A DNA stretch of 64,000 nucleotides from Roridomyces roridus. Lineage: Eukaryota; Basidiomycota; Agaricomycetes; Agaricales; Mycenaceae. The notes under the pieces are model-generated. The model was not told the origin of the DNA, searched no databases, and was given only the letters and a program-made list of their open reading frames with translations. The translations under genes and the position numbers were made by a program. Below, one piece after another: positions 32,891-44,040 of the stretch. The DNA lies in NCBI GenBank assembly GCA_029378245.1, contig JARKIF010000086.1, positions 62,001 through 126,000 on the forward strand, given 5' to 3'. How positions within the stretch are numbered: position 1 is the stretch's first letter; every line of letters starts with the position of its first letter.

Positions 32891-32971
32891 CGTCCAGCCC
32901 CGAATCGACTTCTGAAAGAAGGAGCTTCTAGCGGAACCGTCTTCAGACGCACACCTCTTGCAAACCGGACG
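32891..32971 (-). ncRNA. tRNA-like unit 2 (T-arm damaged)
   Basis: Middle stem UCUGAA/UUCAGA kept; the 5' half of the T-arm is deleted. A run of nine T follows on the minus strand. Confidence 0.5.
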
Positions 32972-33082
32972 CACTTACCTTCCCAAGGCACGAATCCCGA
33001 AGACCTGGATGTTGAGTCTAAGTACAGCAAAGGCACGACCAAATCGAGCAAAAAATAGACGCAGGGGATCACATTTCCTAGT

Positions 33083-33170
33083 CGTCCAGCCCCGAATTGA
33101 ACGGGAAACTTCTGAGAGAAGGAGCTTCTCGCAGAACTGTCATCAGACGCACACCTGGTGCAACCGGACG
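33083..33170 (-). ncRNA. tRNA-like unit 3
   Basis: Acceptor 7 bp intact; D-arm-like GCAC/GTGC with loop CAGGT; middle stem UCUGA/UCAGA; T-loop TTCAATT instead of TTCGATT. Confidence 0.55.
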
Positions 33171-33252
33171 TAACGTACTACCCTCCGAATTCCGAGGACC
33201 TTAATGTTGAGTCAATGTTGAGTTCGACGACAGCTTCTGAAAAGAGCTCAGT

Positions 33253-33299
33253 GGAGCCGAATGTAACTGAGCTCAGATGCATACGTCGTGCAACCAGAC
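33253..33299 (-). ncRNA. tRNA-like unit, 5' half only
   Basis: Acceptor-like CGTCTGG, GCAC hairpin variant and UCUGAG are present, with an inner GCUCAGU/ACUGAGC hairpin just beyond; the T-arm is missing. Confidence 0.4.
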
Positions 33300-33407
33300 G
33301 CACTCACCTTCCGGGAAGAGCCTTGATGATCAGTCCGAACACTCTCCAACCAGCCACAGACAGGCACGACCGATCGGCAGGAAAATGACTGCATGGCGTT
33401 ATCCAAT

Positions 33408-33496
33408 CGTCCAGCCCCGAATCGAACGGGAAACTTCTGAAAGAAGGAGCTTCGAGCGGAACCGTCTTCAGACGCACACCTCGTGCAAACCGAACG
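33408..33496 (-). ncRNA. tRNA-like unit 4
   Basis: Acceptor CGTTCGG/CTGGACG pairs throughout using G-U; middle stem UCUGAA/UUCAGA; T-arm UCCCG/CGGGG with TTCGATT loop. Confidence 0.6.
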
Positions 33497-33597
33497 CACT
33501 TACCTTCGAATCCCGAAGACCTGGATGTTGAGTCCAAGTACAGCAAAGGCACGACCAAATCGAGCAAAAAAAGACGCAGGGGATCAGATTTCCTAGT

Positions 33598-33696
33598 CGT
33601 CCAGCCCCGAATCGAACGGGAAACTTCTGAGAGAGCGCAGAGCCTCCGTGGGACCGTGATCACTATGCTCAGACGCACACCTCGTGCAACCGGACG
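33598..33696 (-). ncRNA. tRNA-like unit 5
   Basis: Middle stem UCUGAG/CUCAGA: both bases of the sixth pair changed relative to unit 4 (A-U to G-C), keeping the stem. Followed by seven T. Confidence 0.6.
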
Positions 33697-33807
33697 CACT
33701 TGCCCTCCCCGAAAGAGTCTTGAAGCTTGAAGGTGGACCACTGGCACCGACAGAAAGGCAGAACCCAATAAGCCGGGGAAAAGAAGTAAGCCTTCATTCT
33801 ACAGCAT

Positions 33808-33903
33808 CGTCCAGCCCCGAATCGAACGGGCTCTCCTGAAACATTTAGCTTTATCCTTCTTGGTGCTCACTGAGTTCAGACGCACACCTCGTGCAACCGG
33901 ACG
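33808..33903 (-). ncRNA. tRNA-like unit 6
   Basis: Middle stem UCUGAA/UUCAGG closed with a U-G pair; acceptor and T-arm intact. Confidence 0.6.
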
Positions 33904-34003
33904 CACTTACCTTCCCGAACGAATCCCGAAGAGCCTGATGTTGAGTCCAACGACAGCGAGGCGCGACCAATCGAGCAGAAAAAGATCATATCGCTTTCTT
34001 AGT

Positions 34004-34100
34004 CGTCCAGCCCCGAATCGAACGGGAAACTTCTGAAAAGAGGTCAGTTTTGCAAAGAAGTGTAACTGAATGCAGACGCACAACCTCGTGCAACCGGACG
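34004..34100 (-). ncRNA. tRNA-like unit 7
   Basis: Middle stem shortened to UCUG/CAGA, but the variable loop forms its own UCAGUU/AACUGA hairpin. D-arm-like loop is one base longer (GAGGTT). Followed by five T. Confidence 0.6.
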
Positions 34101-34689
34101 TACTTACCCTCCCCTACTCAGAGCTGGGTGTTGATGTGGTGGTCATGGTGCAGAACAAGACAACGTCGACATCACCTGACCATTCCCCCGCCTCTCTCAA
34201 AAACACAAACAAAACGGCAGAGGTCATTACTTTCATGTTAAATTGCAGTGGTGAATCGGTATACGTACGTACGAGCTACTTTTACCCTCCCTCCCTCCCT
34301 TCCCAGCCAATATCCACACCAGCACCAGGCGGCATTAGGTATTCAAGTATGTACACCATACTCGAGATGATGATAGATCGTAGCAGAAAGATAAAAACAA
34401 AAGAAGAAAAGACGTCGCGATACAGTGAATGTAGCATAAAATAGATACTGTGGCGTGGTGTGGGTGGGCATCGTGGATAGGAAGCTGGATATGGATTACA
34501 GCCGACCGGCGGGCGGAGAATCGTGCAGGAGGGAGTAGCGTAACAAAGGTCTAAAAAGCAGCGGGCGGGCGGTTGTGCTGGGGTATGGATGGATGAGTGT
34601 TATGTTATAGTCGGTCTAGTAGTGTAAGGGGTCTCGCGGTCGCTCGGTCGCTCGGTAGGGCAGTCGGGGAAAGGGAAAGCGCACTGGCT
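34101..34689. other. Downstream region of DGK1, no gene seen
   Basis: Contains a CCCTCC microsatellite near 34285 and AT-rich sequence that may be the DGK1 3' UTR. Confidence 0.4.
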
Positions 34690-36766
34690 CTATGCGGCGC
34701 CGACGGCCCACCCCCAGAGCCGGAAGAAGGCCATCAACGCTCCGCCAGAGATGATCGGCAGCGTCAAGTTATCGTCCAGGCCGCCGAGATCTACAGGTCG
34801 CTTGTCAGCATCGCCCATGACGAAAGTAGTGGAAGAAAACTCACCAAGCGCCTCCGCGACAGCACTAACCACCCCCGCACACCCAACAGTCGCAATCAAC
34901 CCCACAACACCCCCAACACCAAACCGCTCAGGCGTCGTCTGCGCCCCACCATGCCCAAGATCAGCACCACCAATCAACCCCTCAGGAACCCACTTCATCG
35001 CCCAAGCACCCTCAGCAGACCGGAGGTACTGCCCCGCAATCGAATACTGCGAATGATACACCCCATTCGCCTCCCCGCCAGCGACACCCTCCGCAACAGC
35101 ACGCATCTCAGCTACGCCCTCCATCCTCAGCAGCGGCGCGATCCCCACCCAGAACATAAACGCCACAATGGCGCCCGTAACACAAGCAGCGATGAACCCC
35201 GCCGTGCTCTTGCGTGACGCAAAGGGCAGGCGCAGCCGCCTTGTCGAGGCGATGAGGCCTTTGGGGTTCTCCTTGACGATGCCGTTGCTGTGGCCATTCG
35301 TGTGGCCGTTTGTGTGAGCGTGCCCGTTGGCCTTGATGGGCGCGGGAGAGGGAGCGAGGAGGAATCCGGGCACCCATACCCACGACGGGAGCCACGCGAG
35401 AGACACGCTCTGCGGTAGTGGCGGCGTGCGAGAGCCGTAGGCACGGCCGATGGTGGAGGCAGCGGTATCTGCCCAGGAGAGGCTGTATTGAGAGTTAGTA
35501 GAGAACTACGCAGGGAGAATACAGGTAAAGGAGGATCGAGGGCACGGGAGCAGGCGTCACAGGGTCCACGCCAGGACGCCGCCGACGGACACAGCACCAT
35601 GGCCGATGATAACCATAGATTGCGTCATCCCGTCGTAACACCGCCGCCGCCGACGGACGCCATGACGCGCAGATCCCAATGGCCGGTGCCAGTGGCCGCC
35701 TTCCGCCAACGAAGGGCGGAGTGCAGAAAAGAAGAAACAGGGGCCTCGGAAAAACACGACCCCGCTCGCCCAGAAAGAAGAAAGAAGCACGGGCGATAAG
35801 ATAAACACGCGGCCACGTATTAGAAGTAGCTCGCGCGAGCACCTCGGGATCAGGCGCCAACTACGGGACCTGCACACGAGCATAGGCAAGTGCGGAGGCA
35901 GATCGGGCACGGGGCCACCAGGAGGCGGGTCGGTAATCATAGGAGGGAGGGGTATCAGGGCCCACGGAAAAAACGTGAGGAATCGGAATCGCCCAAGGAA
36001 AGGGGAAGACAGATGAAAAAAAGGAGAGAGGGACGCACATGAGGATGGCGACGGTGGCGACGTCGATGGGGTAGAACGTGAGGGCAAAGTTGACACCGAG
36101 GATGTACCACAGCGTGCCGTTGGTACCGTGCTATACGGTGGAATTGAGACACCATTCAAGCAAGGGTGGATAAGACAAGACACACCCTTTCGCTCTCTCG
36201 CATGAGGAAGCCGAGTGCGCGCTCATAGACGCGCTCAACGGCTGGATTACGTAGTCGTATAAAGTCCGCCGTACCGATGATGCTGAGGGCGATCCAAAGC
36301 ACTATCGTCACCGTGCGCGGAGACATGCTCGGTGTCAGGTACAGCCCCAGTGTGATGAAGCCTAGTGCCACCAACGTCAGCGCGGGGCCTCATAGTCGAT
36401 GTGGAAGCAAGACGCACCGATGCTCGAGTGGAGCACCTTCCTCGGAATCTCCCAGTCAATCTTTTTCTTGGCCTCCACAGGTGGCGCCCGTTGCTTGCCG
36501 GTGGCAACCTTGCGGTCGGTGTCGTTGTCTTCTTCGTTCATAAGCATGTTCATAGTCATATGAGTCTCGCTCTCGTCGTCAGCGTCGTCTGCGGGGTCGG
36601 CCAACGGGTCAGACTCTAGCGTCTCTTGTGGAGAGTCGAGGTGGCCAAGGCCTTCGAGTGTGCGGATGACTTTGCGGGTGATTCCCTTGACTCCTGCGTC
36701 GCGTGAGGGGCTGACGGAGGCGCGGCGGATGGGTCGGGGAGGAGGTGACTGGGCAGCAGAGGTCAT
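34690..36766 (-). CDS. DGK1: CTP-dependent diacylglycerol kinase (DGK1-like)
   Basis: 451 aa. Converts diacylglycerol to phosphatidate using CTP at the ER or nuclear membrane, by homology to yeast Dgk1. Exons 36766-36418, 36361-36186, 36130-36039, 35482-34845 and 34790-34690, all phases consistent. After a disordered N-terminus come WEIPRKVLHSSIGFITLGLY (the typical opening, spliced across intron 1), FIRLRNPAVERVYERALGFL, HGTNGTLWYILGVNFALTFY, SWADTAASTIGRAYG and the closing LGGLDDNLTLPIISGG. Several membrane segments. A Gly/His/Asn-rich insert sits in exon 4. Intron 3 is 556 bp, ten times its neighbours. The first exon is duplicated in decayed form at 51065-51181. Confidence 0.9.
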
Positions 36767-37447
36767 GAGCGGAAGGAGAGAGAATCCTTGTTTGGTTCGG
36801 CTGTGATATCATCCGCTTAGTCAGACGGCGGCAAGGCTTCCAAGTTCAAACGACCATGCAAGCGAACGCTAGCGACCGGCAGAGAAAAATATCCTGGGCT
36901 TCTCTTCTCCACCGTTGGGCTGGACGTTGGACGTCGCACGCACCTCTGAATCAGGGAAACCGAGTCAGGACGGCATCAGCTCCTGATCGGAGGACACAAG
37001 TCCGACCACCGCCAAGCAGCCACTTACCAGCCCGCGTTCTTGACTGACGGGAAAACGTCAAGATAGGGCGTAATTCACTCGCCGGACCTCGAGAATCGAT
37101 GTATATCTCAGAGCCTTGACCTCCGATGCGTGTACGCCAATGTCCCGTTCGATTCGGGGTTGGGAGACTGACTGATGGAGATCTTGAACCCTTTTTCTCC
37201 ACAAGCACCAAAGTCTGCATTCAACCCGCCGAGGATGTATCCTTCTACAAAATGGGTGGGTGGCTTGCCCCCGATAGTCACTAGCAATCATCCCTATTGA
37301 TTTCCAGTCTAAGTATGCACACCTCCTCCTTTCACCCCCGAGGAATTAAATAATCATCCTGTCCGCAGAAGTATGTACTGACAAACCGGATATACAGATG
37401 CGGCTGGGACTTCCCCGAGATTCCCTGTTCGACTCGGGGTGCTTGGT
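36650..37447. repeat. Segmental duplication, copy 1, left part
   Basis: Covers the DGK1 first exon start, its upstream region and two B-box sequences (near 37147 and 37421). Matches 51065-51860. Element C interrupts it at 37447, and it continues at 44041. Confidence 0.8.
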
Positions 37448-37474
37448 CATCAGGAAAAACCGGATTCAGCAATT
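37448..37474 (+). repeat. Left terminal inverted repeat of copy C
   Basis: Identical to the left repeat of copy B. Confidence 0.95.
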
Positions 37475-37756
37475 GACGCCAATTGGCGTCAACTGGCGGC
37501 AATCTCTGCCAGTTGACAGATTGGCAGAATGTCCAGGTCCCGATCCGTTGGCAACATTCCTCGGCAAATTATCACTGAATGCTGCAGATTGTTGTCTCTG
37601 ATTAGCGATTTACACCGGTTCGGTAAGCTGCATATTACGGTTTCACGGCCAGCGGTTTACATGAAAGCAGATTATATTCACATTAAAAGTAGGCTATAAG
37701 GTAGTGTGGTATACTGAAGCTATTCAAAGACGAAGGGAAAAGGGAATGTGATATTA

Positions 37757-40494
37757 TTAGTCCGAAAAGTCAAGCATGTCGAGCGCCGCTTGCCGCACGC
37801 GATGCTGCTCGGGATCGCCGATGGGGCGGCTGGAGCCGCTGCTAGATCGGGAGATGTGAAACAGACAACGTCAACGGTATGTGAAAACCCACGAGGTAGC
37901 CTTGAGGATATCCACCATGATTGGCGAATACTTGTCTGGCCGTCCGGCGAGCTTCTCGAGTAACGCCAGGTAGGTCTCGTACTTGCTCAGCACGCGGTTG
38001 GCGTCAAAGTCGGACGCCTTGTACGCTCCCGTTTGCTCGCCGGTCTTGAGGTCATTGAGAGCGTCATATATCTAATGGAATATGAGTACACGGCACGATG
38101 TGAATGCAAAAGACTCCAACCGCGGTGCAAGCGAGTGCGAGTAGCGCGCGGGGCATCTCGGGTTGGCCGCCGGTACTCCGAGGCATGAGGGCGGTGATAC
38201 GCGGGCCCAGTGCGTGGCTACCGCGGAAGAAGTGGCCGGCGACGTGAGCTACGCCCGGGTTCTGGAACGCCTTGGTGGGTAATGACTTGCCAAACTGGAG
38301 GTGGGTTAGTTATATAGCCAATGGAGATGTCGGCGGATGACTCACAATGGTGCGCCCGGTGGCCACATCCACGGTCTGTACATCAAACATGAGATAGATG
38401 ATACGAGGAGAATTAATGATGCACTTACATCAGGTCGGTGTGTGTATATGAAAGTCTCGTTTGACAGAAGAAGGTCGGTGCGGTCCCCGCTGCCTTGCTG
38501 CACCTTCCAGTACATGTAAAGTGCGTCCGCGGCGCACGTCTTGATCTTGCCGCGGAAGCCGCTGACACGCTTTATAAGCTCAAAAGGGAGTGAGTCAAAT
38601 GAAAAGAGCGGGCACAGAATACATACCATGCTAATCAAGGTCTCCCGATAAGTGTCGTCGACTTGGATGCGGGTTTTGATATTCTCGAACCCCAGAATTT
38701 CGGCGGCTCTGGTCAGTGAGTCCTGGCCAAAGGTGATGCGGAGCTCGGCGTCGGGGAAGGCATGTCGGACGAGGTGGAGAGCTAAAAAGTACTCGAGGGC
38801 CGTGTCCAGCAGGCGCCTGACGCGTAGGTGCTGTATCTTCTTCCCCGGTTTGTTCTGGTCATCCCTGATGATGTCAATACAGTCGCTGTCGGTGGACGGG
38901 GCGGTGGAAGCAGCGGTGGGCGTGGGCTTTGGCTTTGGCTTTGCGGTGGGCTTGGTAACGGTGGACTTGGTGACAGCCGGCTTGGCAACAACGGGCTTGG
39001 CAGACGCGGAGGCCGCAAGCTGGGCGGGGAGCGTTGACGATGCCTGCTTGGGACCGGCGGGAGTCAGAGTGGAAGTATCGCGAGAGGAGCGCGCTATGTC
39101 GCGCTCCTCATTGAACGTAGGTACCTGCAAGCGCAATGTAAAAAGGAAGCGGGAGACGAGATGGGGAACGCACCTCTTGCTCTACCCGCCTGGTATCACG
39201 CTTGCCTTTCCCTTTCGACTTGGGAGGGTGCCCACGCGATCGCTGGTGCACGGGGATGAGGCGATGGGACAGGGAGTATAAAATAGTCGTACCTGGGACT
39301 GCATCGCCTCTAGATCGAGTCGAGGCATTGCGGAGTGCGATTCGACGACCTGAGATGTAAATTGAGAAGTGTGGCAGAAAACACTGTAAAAACATATACT
39401 GACATGCTTTCGTGGCACGGACAGGCGGCCAGCGGCGTTCTGGGCTTGTTTGAGAGCCACTTGGACATTGTCGTCCTCTGCCCAGTCCGAGTCCGAGTCA
39501 TCGTCGTAGGCCGAGCCGGGGACGCTGAGGTGGCCGGAGCTCGCGGAGGCACGGCTGGAGGAGCGCCGGGGTTCGATGAAGAACTCTTCACCGTTGTTGT
39601 GCTGGTACTGGGCGTCGTCGTCGTCGTTTTGCCAGGTAGGCGTCTTGAGAAGAAGTGTCAAAGCTGTGCTGATCACATCAACAGAAACTCTCACCGCATC
39701 GGCGAGCTTCCTCGACACCGCGACGTCGTCTCCTTCAAGGTCCTCCTCCTCCTCGAAGATCTCGTCGTCTGCCTCCTGTTCCTCACACTCTGAGTCCGCA
39801 GCATCATCCGCAAATGCCGAATCCGCAATGTCGCCGGCAGTGATCTCACTGGCAGGTACCGGTTTTGTCTTGTAAAGTGGCCTGGGCTTGACGGGCTTGG
39901 GATTGGTTTGAGGCTCTTCTTGCTGTGGCTCGGCGACAGCTTGACGGCTTCGACGACGTACTGAACATCAAGTCAGTGGACAACAAGCCACAAAGCGGGG
40001 AAGACTCTGACCAGCCACAGGAGGAGGCGCGGCCTCCTCCATCTCGACGTCTTTGTTTTCATCCATGTTAGCTACTGAAGAACGCATCAAAAAGCAGCCG
40101 AAGTGAAGAGTATCTGCATTCACCTGCATGGAGTGCCTTTTGGGATTTGACCTTGCTGGATTGCTGGGCCGTCGACGCTGCCCTTTTCCTGGTGGGAGGC
40201 TCGGACTCGGGGGCGCCCTCAGGGAAATAATTGCCCATTGGTGCCGCACCAACCCATTTCGGGTCCTGGTAGGCAGCCGCCTTTGACTGCCTGGGCACTA
40301 AAGAACGTGAACAACCGGGACAATGCACAAGGAGATGAGTTACGGCGGATATTTCTGGGATGTACGTCGGGAGGTGGAGTGGCAGATTCCACCGGGGCTA
40401 TTGAAGCGGTGAGTACGCTGCTTTACCCTTAGAAAAAAAAATACACACATTCCTCGAAGGGTAGCAAGGCGGGTTTGCTGTGAAGAGGAGGCAT
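37757..40494 (-). CDS. DUF6532 domain protein carried by transposon copy C
   Basis: Same gene as in copy B: ATG at 40494, stop TAA at 37757. It differs by one residue in the early acidic segment (Lys for Glu in MDENxDVEMEE) and by one base in an intron adenine run. The reading frame is otherwise intact across all inferred exons, in contrast to the frameshifted transposase beside it. This suggests selection, or very recent duplication, on a functional DUF6532 gene. Confidence 0.85.
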
Positions 40495-40793
40495 AGTGAA
40501 CGAGTGTGAGGTGCTGCGGGATGGTAGGGGTGGGTGAGGTGGTGAACGAGCGTGAGGTGCTGCGGGATGGTAGGGGTGTAGGGGTGGCTGAGGTGGTGGG
40601 TGAGAAAGAGAAAGAAAATGGGTCGGCTAACACGGACTCGGACGGTGCGTTCAAGTTGTTTCATTTCAAAATTCGCTTTGTTTAGCGGCGACAGGCTTAT
40701 ACATACGCCACACAGCGCCCGCAGTTAGGATGGCATTCAGCCCTATTTCCCTAGCACCTCCCTCTGTACCCCTGCTGAATAACATTGCTGCCC

Positions 40794-43700
40794 ATGTCTT
40801 CCGACCAGCGCTGCCCGGGATGCAATCGATGCTTTGGACGACTCCTCCAACATCTGAAGAATACACACAATCCACCTTGTCAGCGGCATTACTCAGCGAT
40901 GATAGCTTACCGCCCTCCGGAGGCTGGGATGGCTGACAAGCCAAGCGAGGACTTGGAGCTTCTCGACGCTGATGACGACGCCGATTTTGGATACGACTTT
41001 GACGACGAGCCTCCCCCGCCTCTGCAGGAAATCGAATCGGACTCGGAGGACGAGGATGGATGGGGCCGTGACCCCGGATGGGAACCTCCCGTTCTTGATG
41101 CCATGGACATTGATATCACACCAATCCGAATGGATGGTGATGATGCCGCCCCTCCCGCCGCGCAGCCCACAGCCCCCTCCGAGCGCTTCGTCCAGAAGCC
41201 ATATGTTACCCCTTTCGGAGGCCGGGCTGGCGCTCCCGTTGCGAATAAAACCCAGACGCCAGCCTATACGGCGTACAAGAGCGCCTTAAACGCGATTGAC
41301 GACGGCAATCCATGGGCTCCGTTTCAGTCACGTATGGATTGGGAGGTCGCCCAGTGGGCAAAGTTGAGAGGCTCGACATCTACTGCGTTCACCGACTTGC
41401 TGGGGATCGAGGGTGTAAGTTTCTTTATATACTTCGGCATGAAGGTGTTCACATAAAATTCGACAGGTTGGCGAGGCGTTAGGACTGTCTTACTCAAACT
41501 CACGCGAGCTTAACGACATCATTGACAATGTTATGCCGAAAGGTCGTCCCGTTTTCAAGCGTCAAGAAATTGTGATTGGGGGTGAAGCGTTCGACGTATA
41601 CTTCCGCCCTATCCTCGACTGTGTGAAGGCGCTGTACGGCGACCCCGAATTTACACAAGACCTTTTGTTCACGCCCGAGCGCCACTTCAGTGACGCTAAC
41701 AAAACTCAACGGCTGTTTCACGATTTGCATACTGGTAAGTGGTGGTGGTCGACCCAGGTACAAACACTTCAGTATCTGCTCCATTCATAATGACTTATGC
41801 ATTCTTTTGTAGAAAAGCCTCGAGAAACAAACCCCCGGTGCGACGATTGTCCCGGTCATCATCTCGACGGATAAGACACAAGTCACTCTGTTCCGCAACA
41901 AGTCGGCGTACCCGGTGTACATGACCATCGGTAATATCCCAAAGGAAATTCGCCGTAAGCCTTCTCAGCAGGCATATATGATTATTGGGTACATTCCGAC
42001 CGCTCGTCTCGAGCACATCAAAGTCGCAGCCGCACGCCGCCGAGCCCTCTCGAATTTATACCACGCCTATGCGCAAAATACTCGCGCCGCTCCGTGCGCC
42101 AGGACTCGATGGTATCGAGATGGCAAGCGGTGATGGAGTGGTGCGCCGCTGCCATCCGATTCTGGCCGTCTTTGCCGGGGATTATCCCGAGCAAACGCTG
42201 GCTGCGGGTGTCAAGGCTGGCGAGTGTCCGACCTGTCCACAACCACGGGATGAACTGGGGAATCTGGAGGATGTGTATGAAGTGCGAGATCTTGATGCCG
42301 TTCTTGCAGCATTGGCGAAGGCGGAGGGCAATGCCACAGAATTCACGCGCGCCTGCACCGCCGCCGGAATCAAACCAATCCACAAACCGTTCTGGGAGGA
42401 CCTACCTTTCGTGAACATATTCCTCTCGATTACTCCCGATATCCTGCATCAACTCTACCAGGGTGTCATCAAACATGTTATCTCGTGGGTCAAAGAGGCG
42501 TATGGTGCAGTCGAAATCGACGCGCGCTGTCGTCGCCTCCCTCCCAACCACAACACGCGACTTTTTCTCAAGGGGATCACCTCTCTTTCTCGTCTGTCAG
42601 GGACCGAACACGGGCAGATCTGCCGCATTTTGCTTGGGCTCATTGTAGATCTGCCGCTACCGGGAGGGCTTTCACCTCTTCGTCTAGTGCATGCCGTCCG
42701 CGCGGCGCTCGACTTCTTATTTCATTCCCAATTCCCCATTCACTCCACCATTACTATCGACAAGCTCAACAGCTTCCTCAAACGCTTTCATGAAAACAAG
42801 TCAATATTCATCACTCTGGGTATCCGGGTTCATTTCAACATACCCAAGCTCCACAACATCTCGCATTACACCCTATTCATTGAGCTCTTTGGCACTCTGG
42901 ACAATTTCAACACCGAAACCACCGAGCGTCTACATATCGACTTCACTAAGGACGCCTACCGTGCCAGTAACCGCAAAGACGAGTACCTCCAAATGACGCT
43001 CTGGATCGAGCGTCGTGAGAAGGTCCTCCGTCACGCGAAGTTTGTGCGCTGGCGTCGTCTTGGATGCCCATCACATGCGGCGAGGAGTAGCGCGTGGACC
43101 GCGCTAGAGATCATCCGCCATCCGCATCTGCAGATGACAAAGTGGCCATCCGTCTATGGCGTGTCGTTGACTGCGTTGGTGAACAAGTACGGTGCCCGAG
43201 AGTTCCGGGAAGCCTTTGCTCGCTTCGTGGTTGGCTTTTGCAATCCCCGACTGACCACTCGTCAAATTGAACACGAAGCGGCCAATTTTTCCCTTCCATT
43301 CCAGTCTCTTTCCGTGTATCACAAAATCAAGGTGTGGAATGAAGATCCGTTTGGACGAGAATTCAGCAACGACATTATGGACGTCATACATGCGAGGCCT
43401 GGGTACACTGACAAACACGGCCGTCTTGTGGGTGGCCGTTTCGACACCGTTCTCGCAAACGAAGGAATGGGTGAGCATATGGGTGTTAAAGGTATGTTAT
43501 TCTCATACTATTCTATTGGTTTTTTCCAATGACCTTTCCATCAAGGCTATCGTGTGGGTCAGGTCCGCGTCGCATTCACCCTTACAAATACGGCCTGGGA
43601 TCTGGTCTTCCCCGTGGGCTCCCCACAGCCACCGAAGCATCTGGTGTATGTTGAATGGTTTTCCAAATTTCCCAACTCACCCGACCCCAACCACGGAATG

Positions 43701-43898
43701 TATTCCATTTCGCGCCCGAGCGGGGGGGGTCCCACGAGCATTATCCCTGTGGAGAATGTGCGTCGAAGCGTACATCTCTTTCCTCGCTTCGGAGCAGTGG
43801 CACCGCGGGAATGGACCAGTGCCAATGTACTCGAGCGCTGCGAGAAGTTTTATTTGAGTACCTGGTCAGATAGACACGCATATGTAACTATGGTCTAA
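40794..43898 (+). CDS. Plavaka transposase, copy C (shared frameshift)
   Basis: Same protein as in copy B, with no amino-acid difference that I can see. Inferred exons 40794-41414, 41467-41757, 41813-43491 and 43546-43898; splice sites GTAAGT/ACAG, GTACAA/GTAG and GTATGT/CAAG. The frame break is at 42069. Either side of it the frames are open and strongly Plavaka-like, so an intron there is unlikely: no GT...AG pair would restore the frame without removing conserved residues. It may therefore depend on a transposase supplied elsewhere. It is transcribed away from the DUF6532 gene, with a 299 bp gap between the two ATGs. Confidence 0.9.
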
Positions 43899-44013
43899 GT
43901 AACGTAGAGCGTTTGATAACCATCGTGAATGCCAAGAGCTGCCATGAATGTCCACATTGTCGAAGATTGTCGATCACTATTTGATTGTTGCCAATTGGTG
44001 ACATTCTCCCACA

Positions 44014-44040
44014 AATTGCCGAATCCGGTTTTTCCTGATG
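44014..44040 (-). repeat. Right terminal inverted repeat of copy C
   Basis: Identical to the right repeat of copy B, with the same single mismatch to the left repeat. Confidence 0.95.

Larger units (their letters stand above)
32560..34100 (-). repeat. Tandem array of tRNA-like, Pol III-type units
   Basis: At least seven units and one or two partial ones, repeating every 190-210 bp on the minus strand. Each has a flank reading GGTAAGTG or similar, an acceptor CGTCCGG, a GCAC/GTGC hairpin, a stem beginning UCUG, a variable loop of about 28-36 bases, a T-arm with TTCGATT, acceptor CTGGACG, and within about 30 bases a run of 4-9 T (minus strand). The order is that of a tRNA with an enlarged anticodon region. 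An RNA polymerase III origin is likely from the B box plus terminator. Confidence 0.75.
37448..44040 (+). mobile_element. Plavaka-type transposon, copy C, complete
   Basis: 6593 bp, same orientation and gene order as copy B. The 2 bp duplication is GT (37446-37447 and 44041-44042). I noticed two differences from B: one base fewer in an adenine run near 39387 (an intron of the DUF6532 gene), and a base change near 40051 that turns a Glu into Lys in the DUF6532 protein. It is inserted in a B-box-rich segmental duplication whose second copy near 51870-51890 is empty. Confidence 0.95.

Noticed and set aside
32560..34100. Array read as ordinary tRNA genes with introns
   Set aside because: The position after the middle stem has no U33 and no conserved anticodon, the loop differs in every unit, and the D-loop is too short.
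32560..34100. Array read as a CRISPR
   Set aside because: Units are about 200 bp with structured, diverged repeats, no short constant repeats or spacers, and the genome is eukaryotic.
33240..34104. Spliced-leader RNA genes, because of GGTAAGTG flanks
   Set aside because: No constant short exon precedes the motif and no Sm-site-like sequence is seen; the tRNA-like fold explains the conserved part better.
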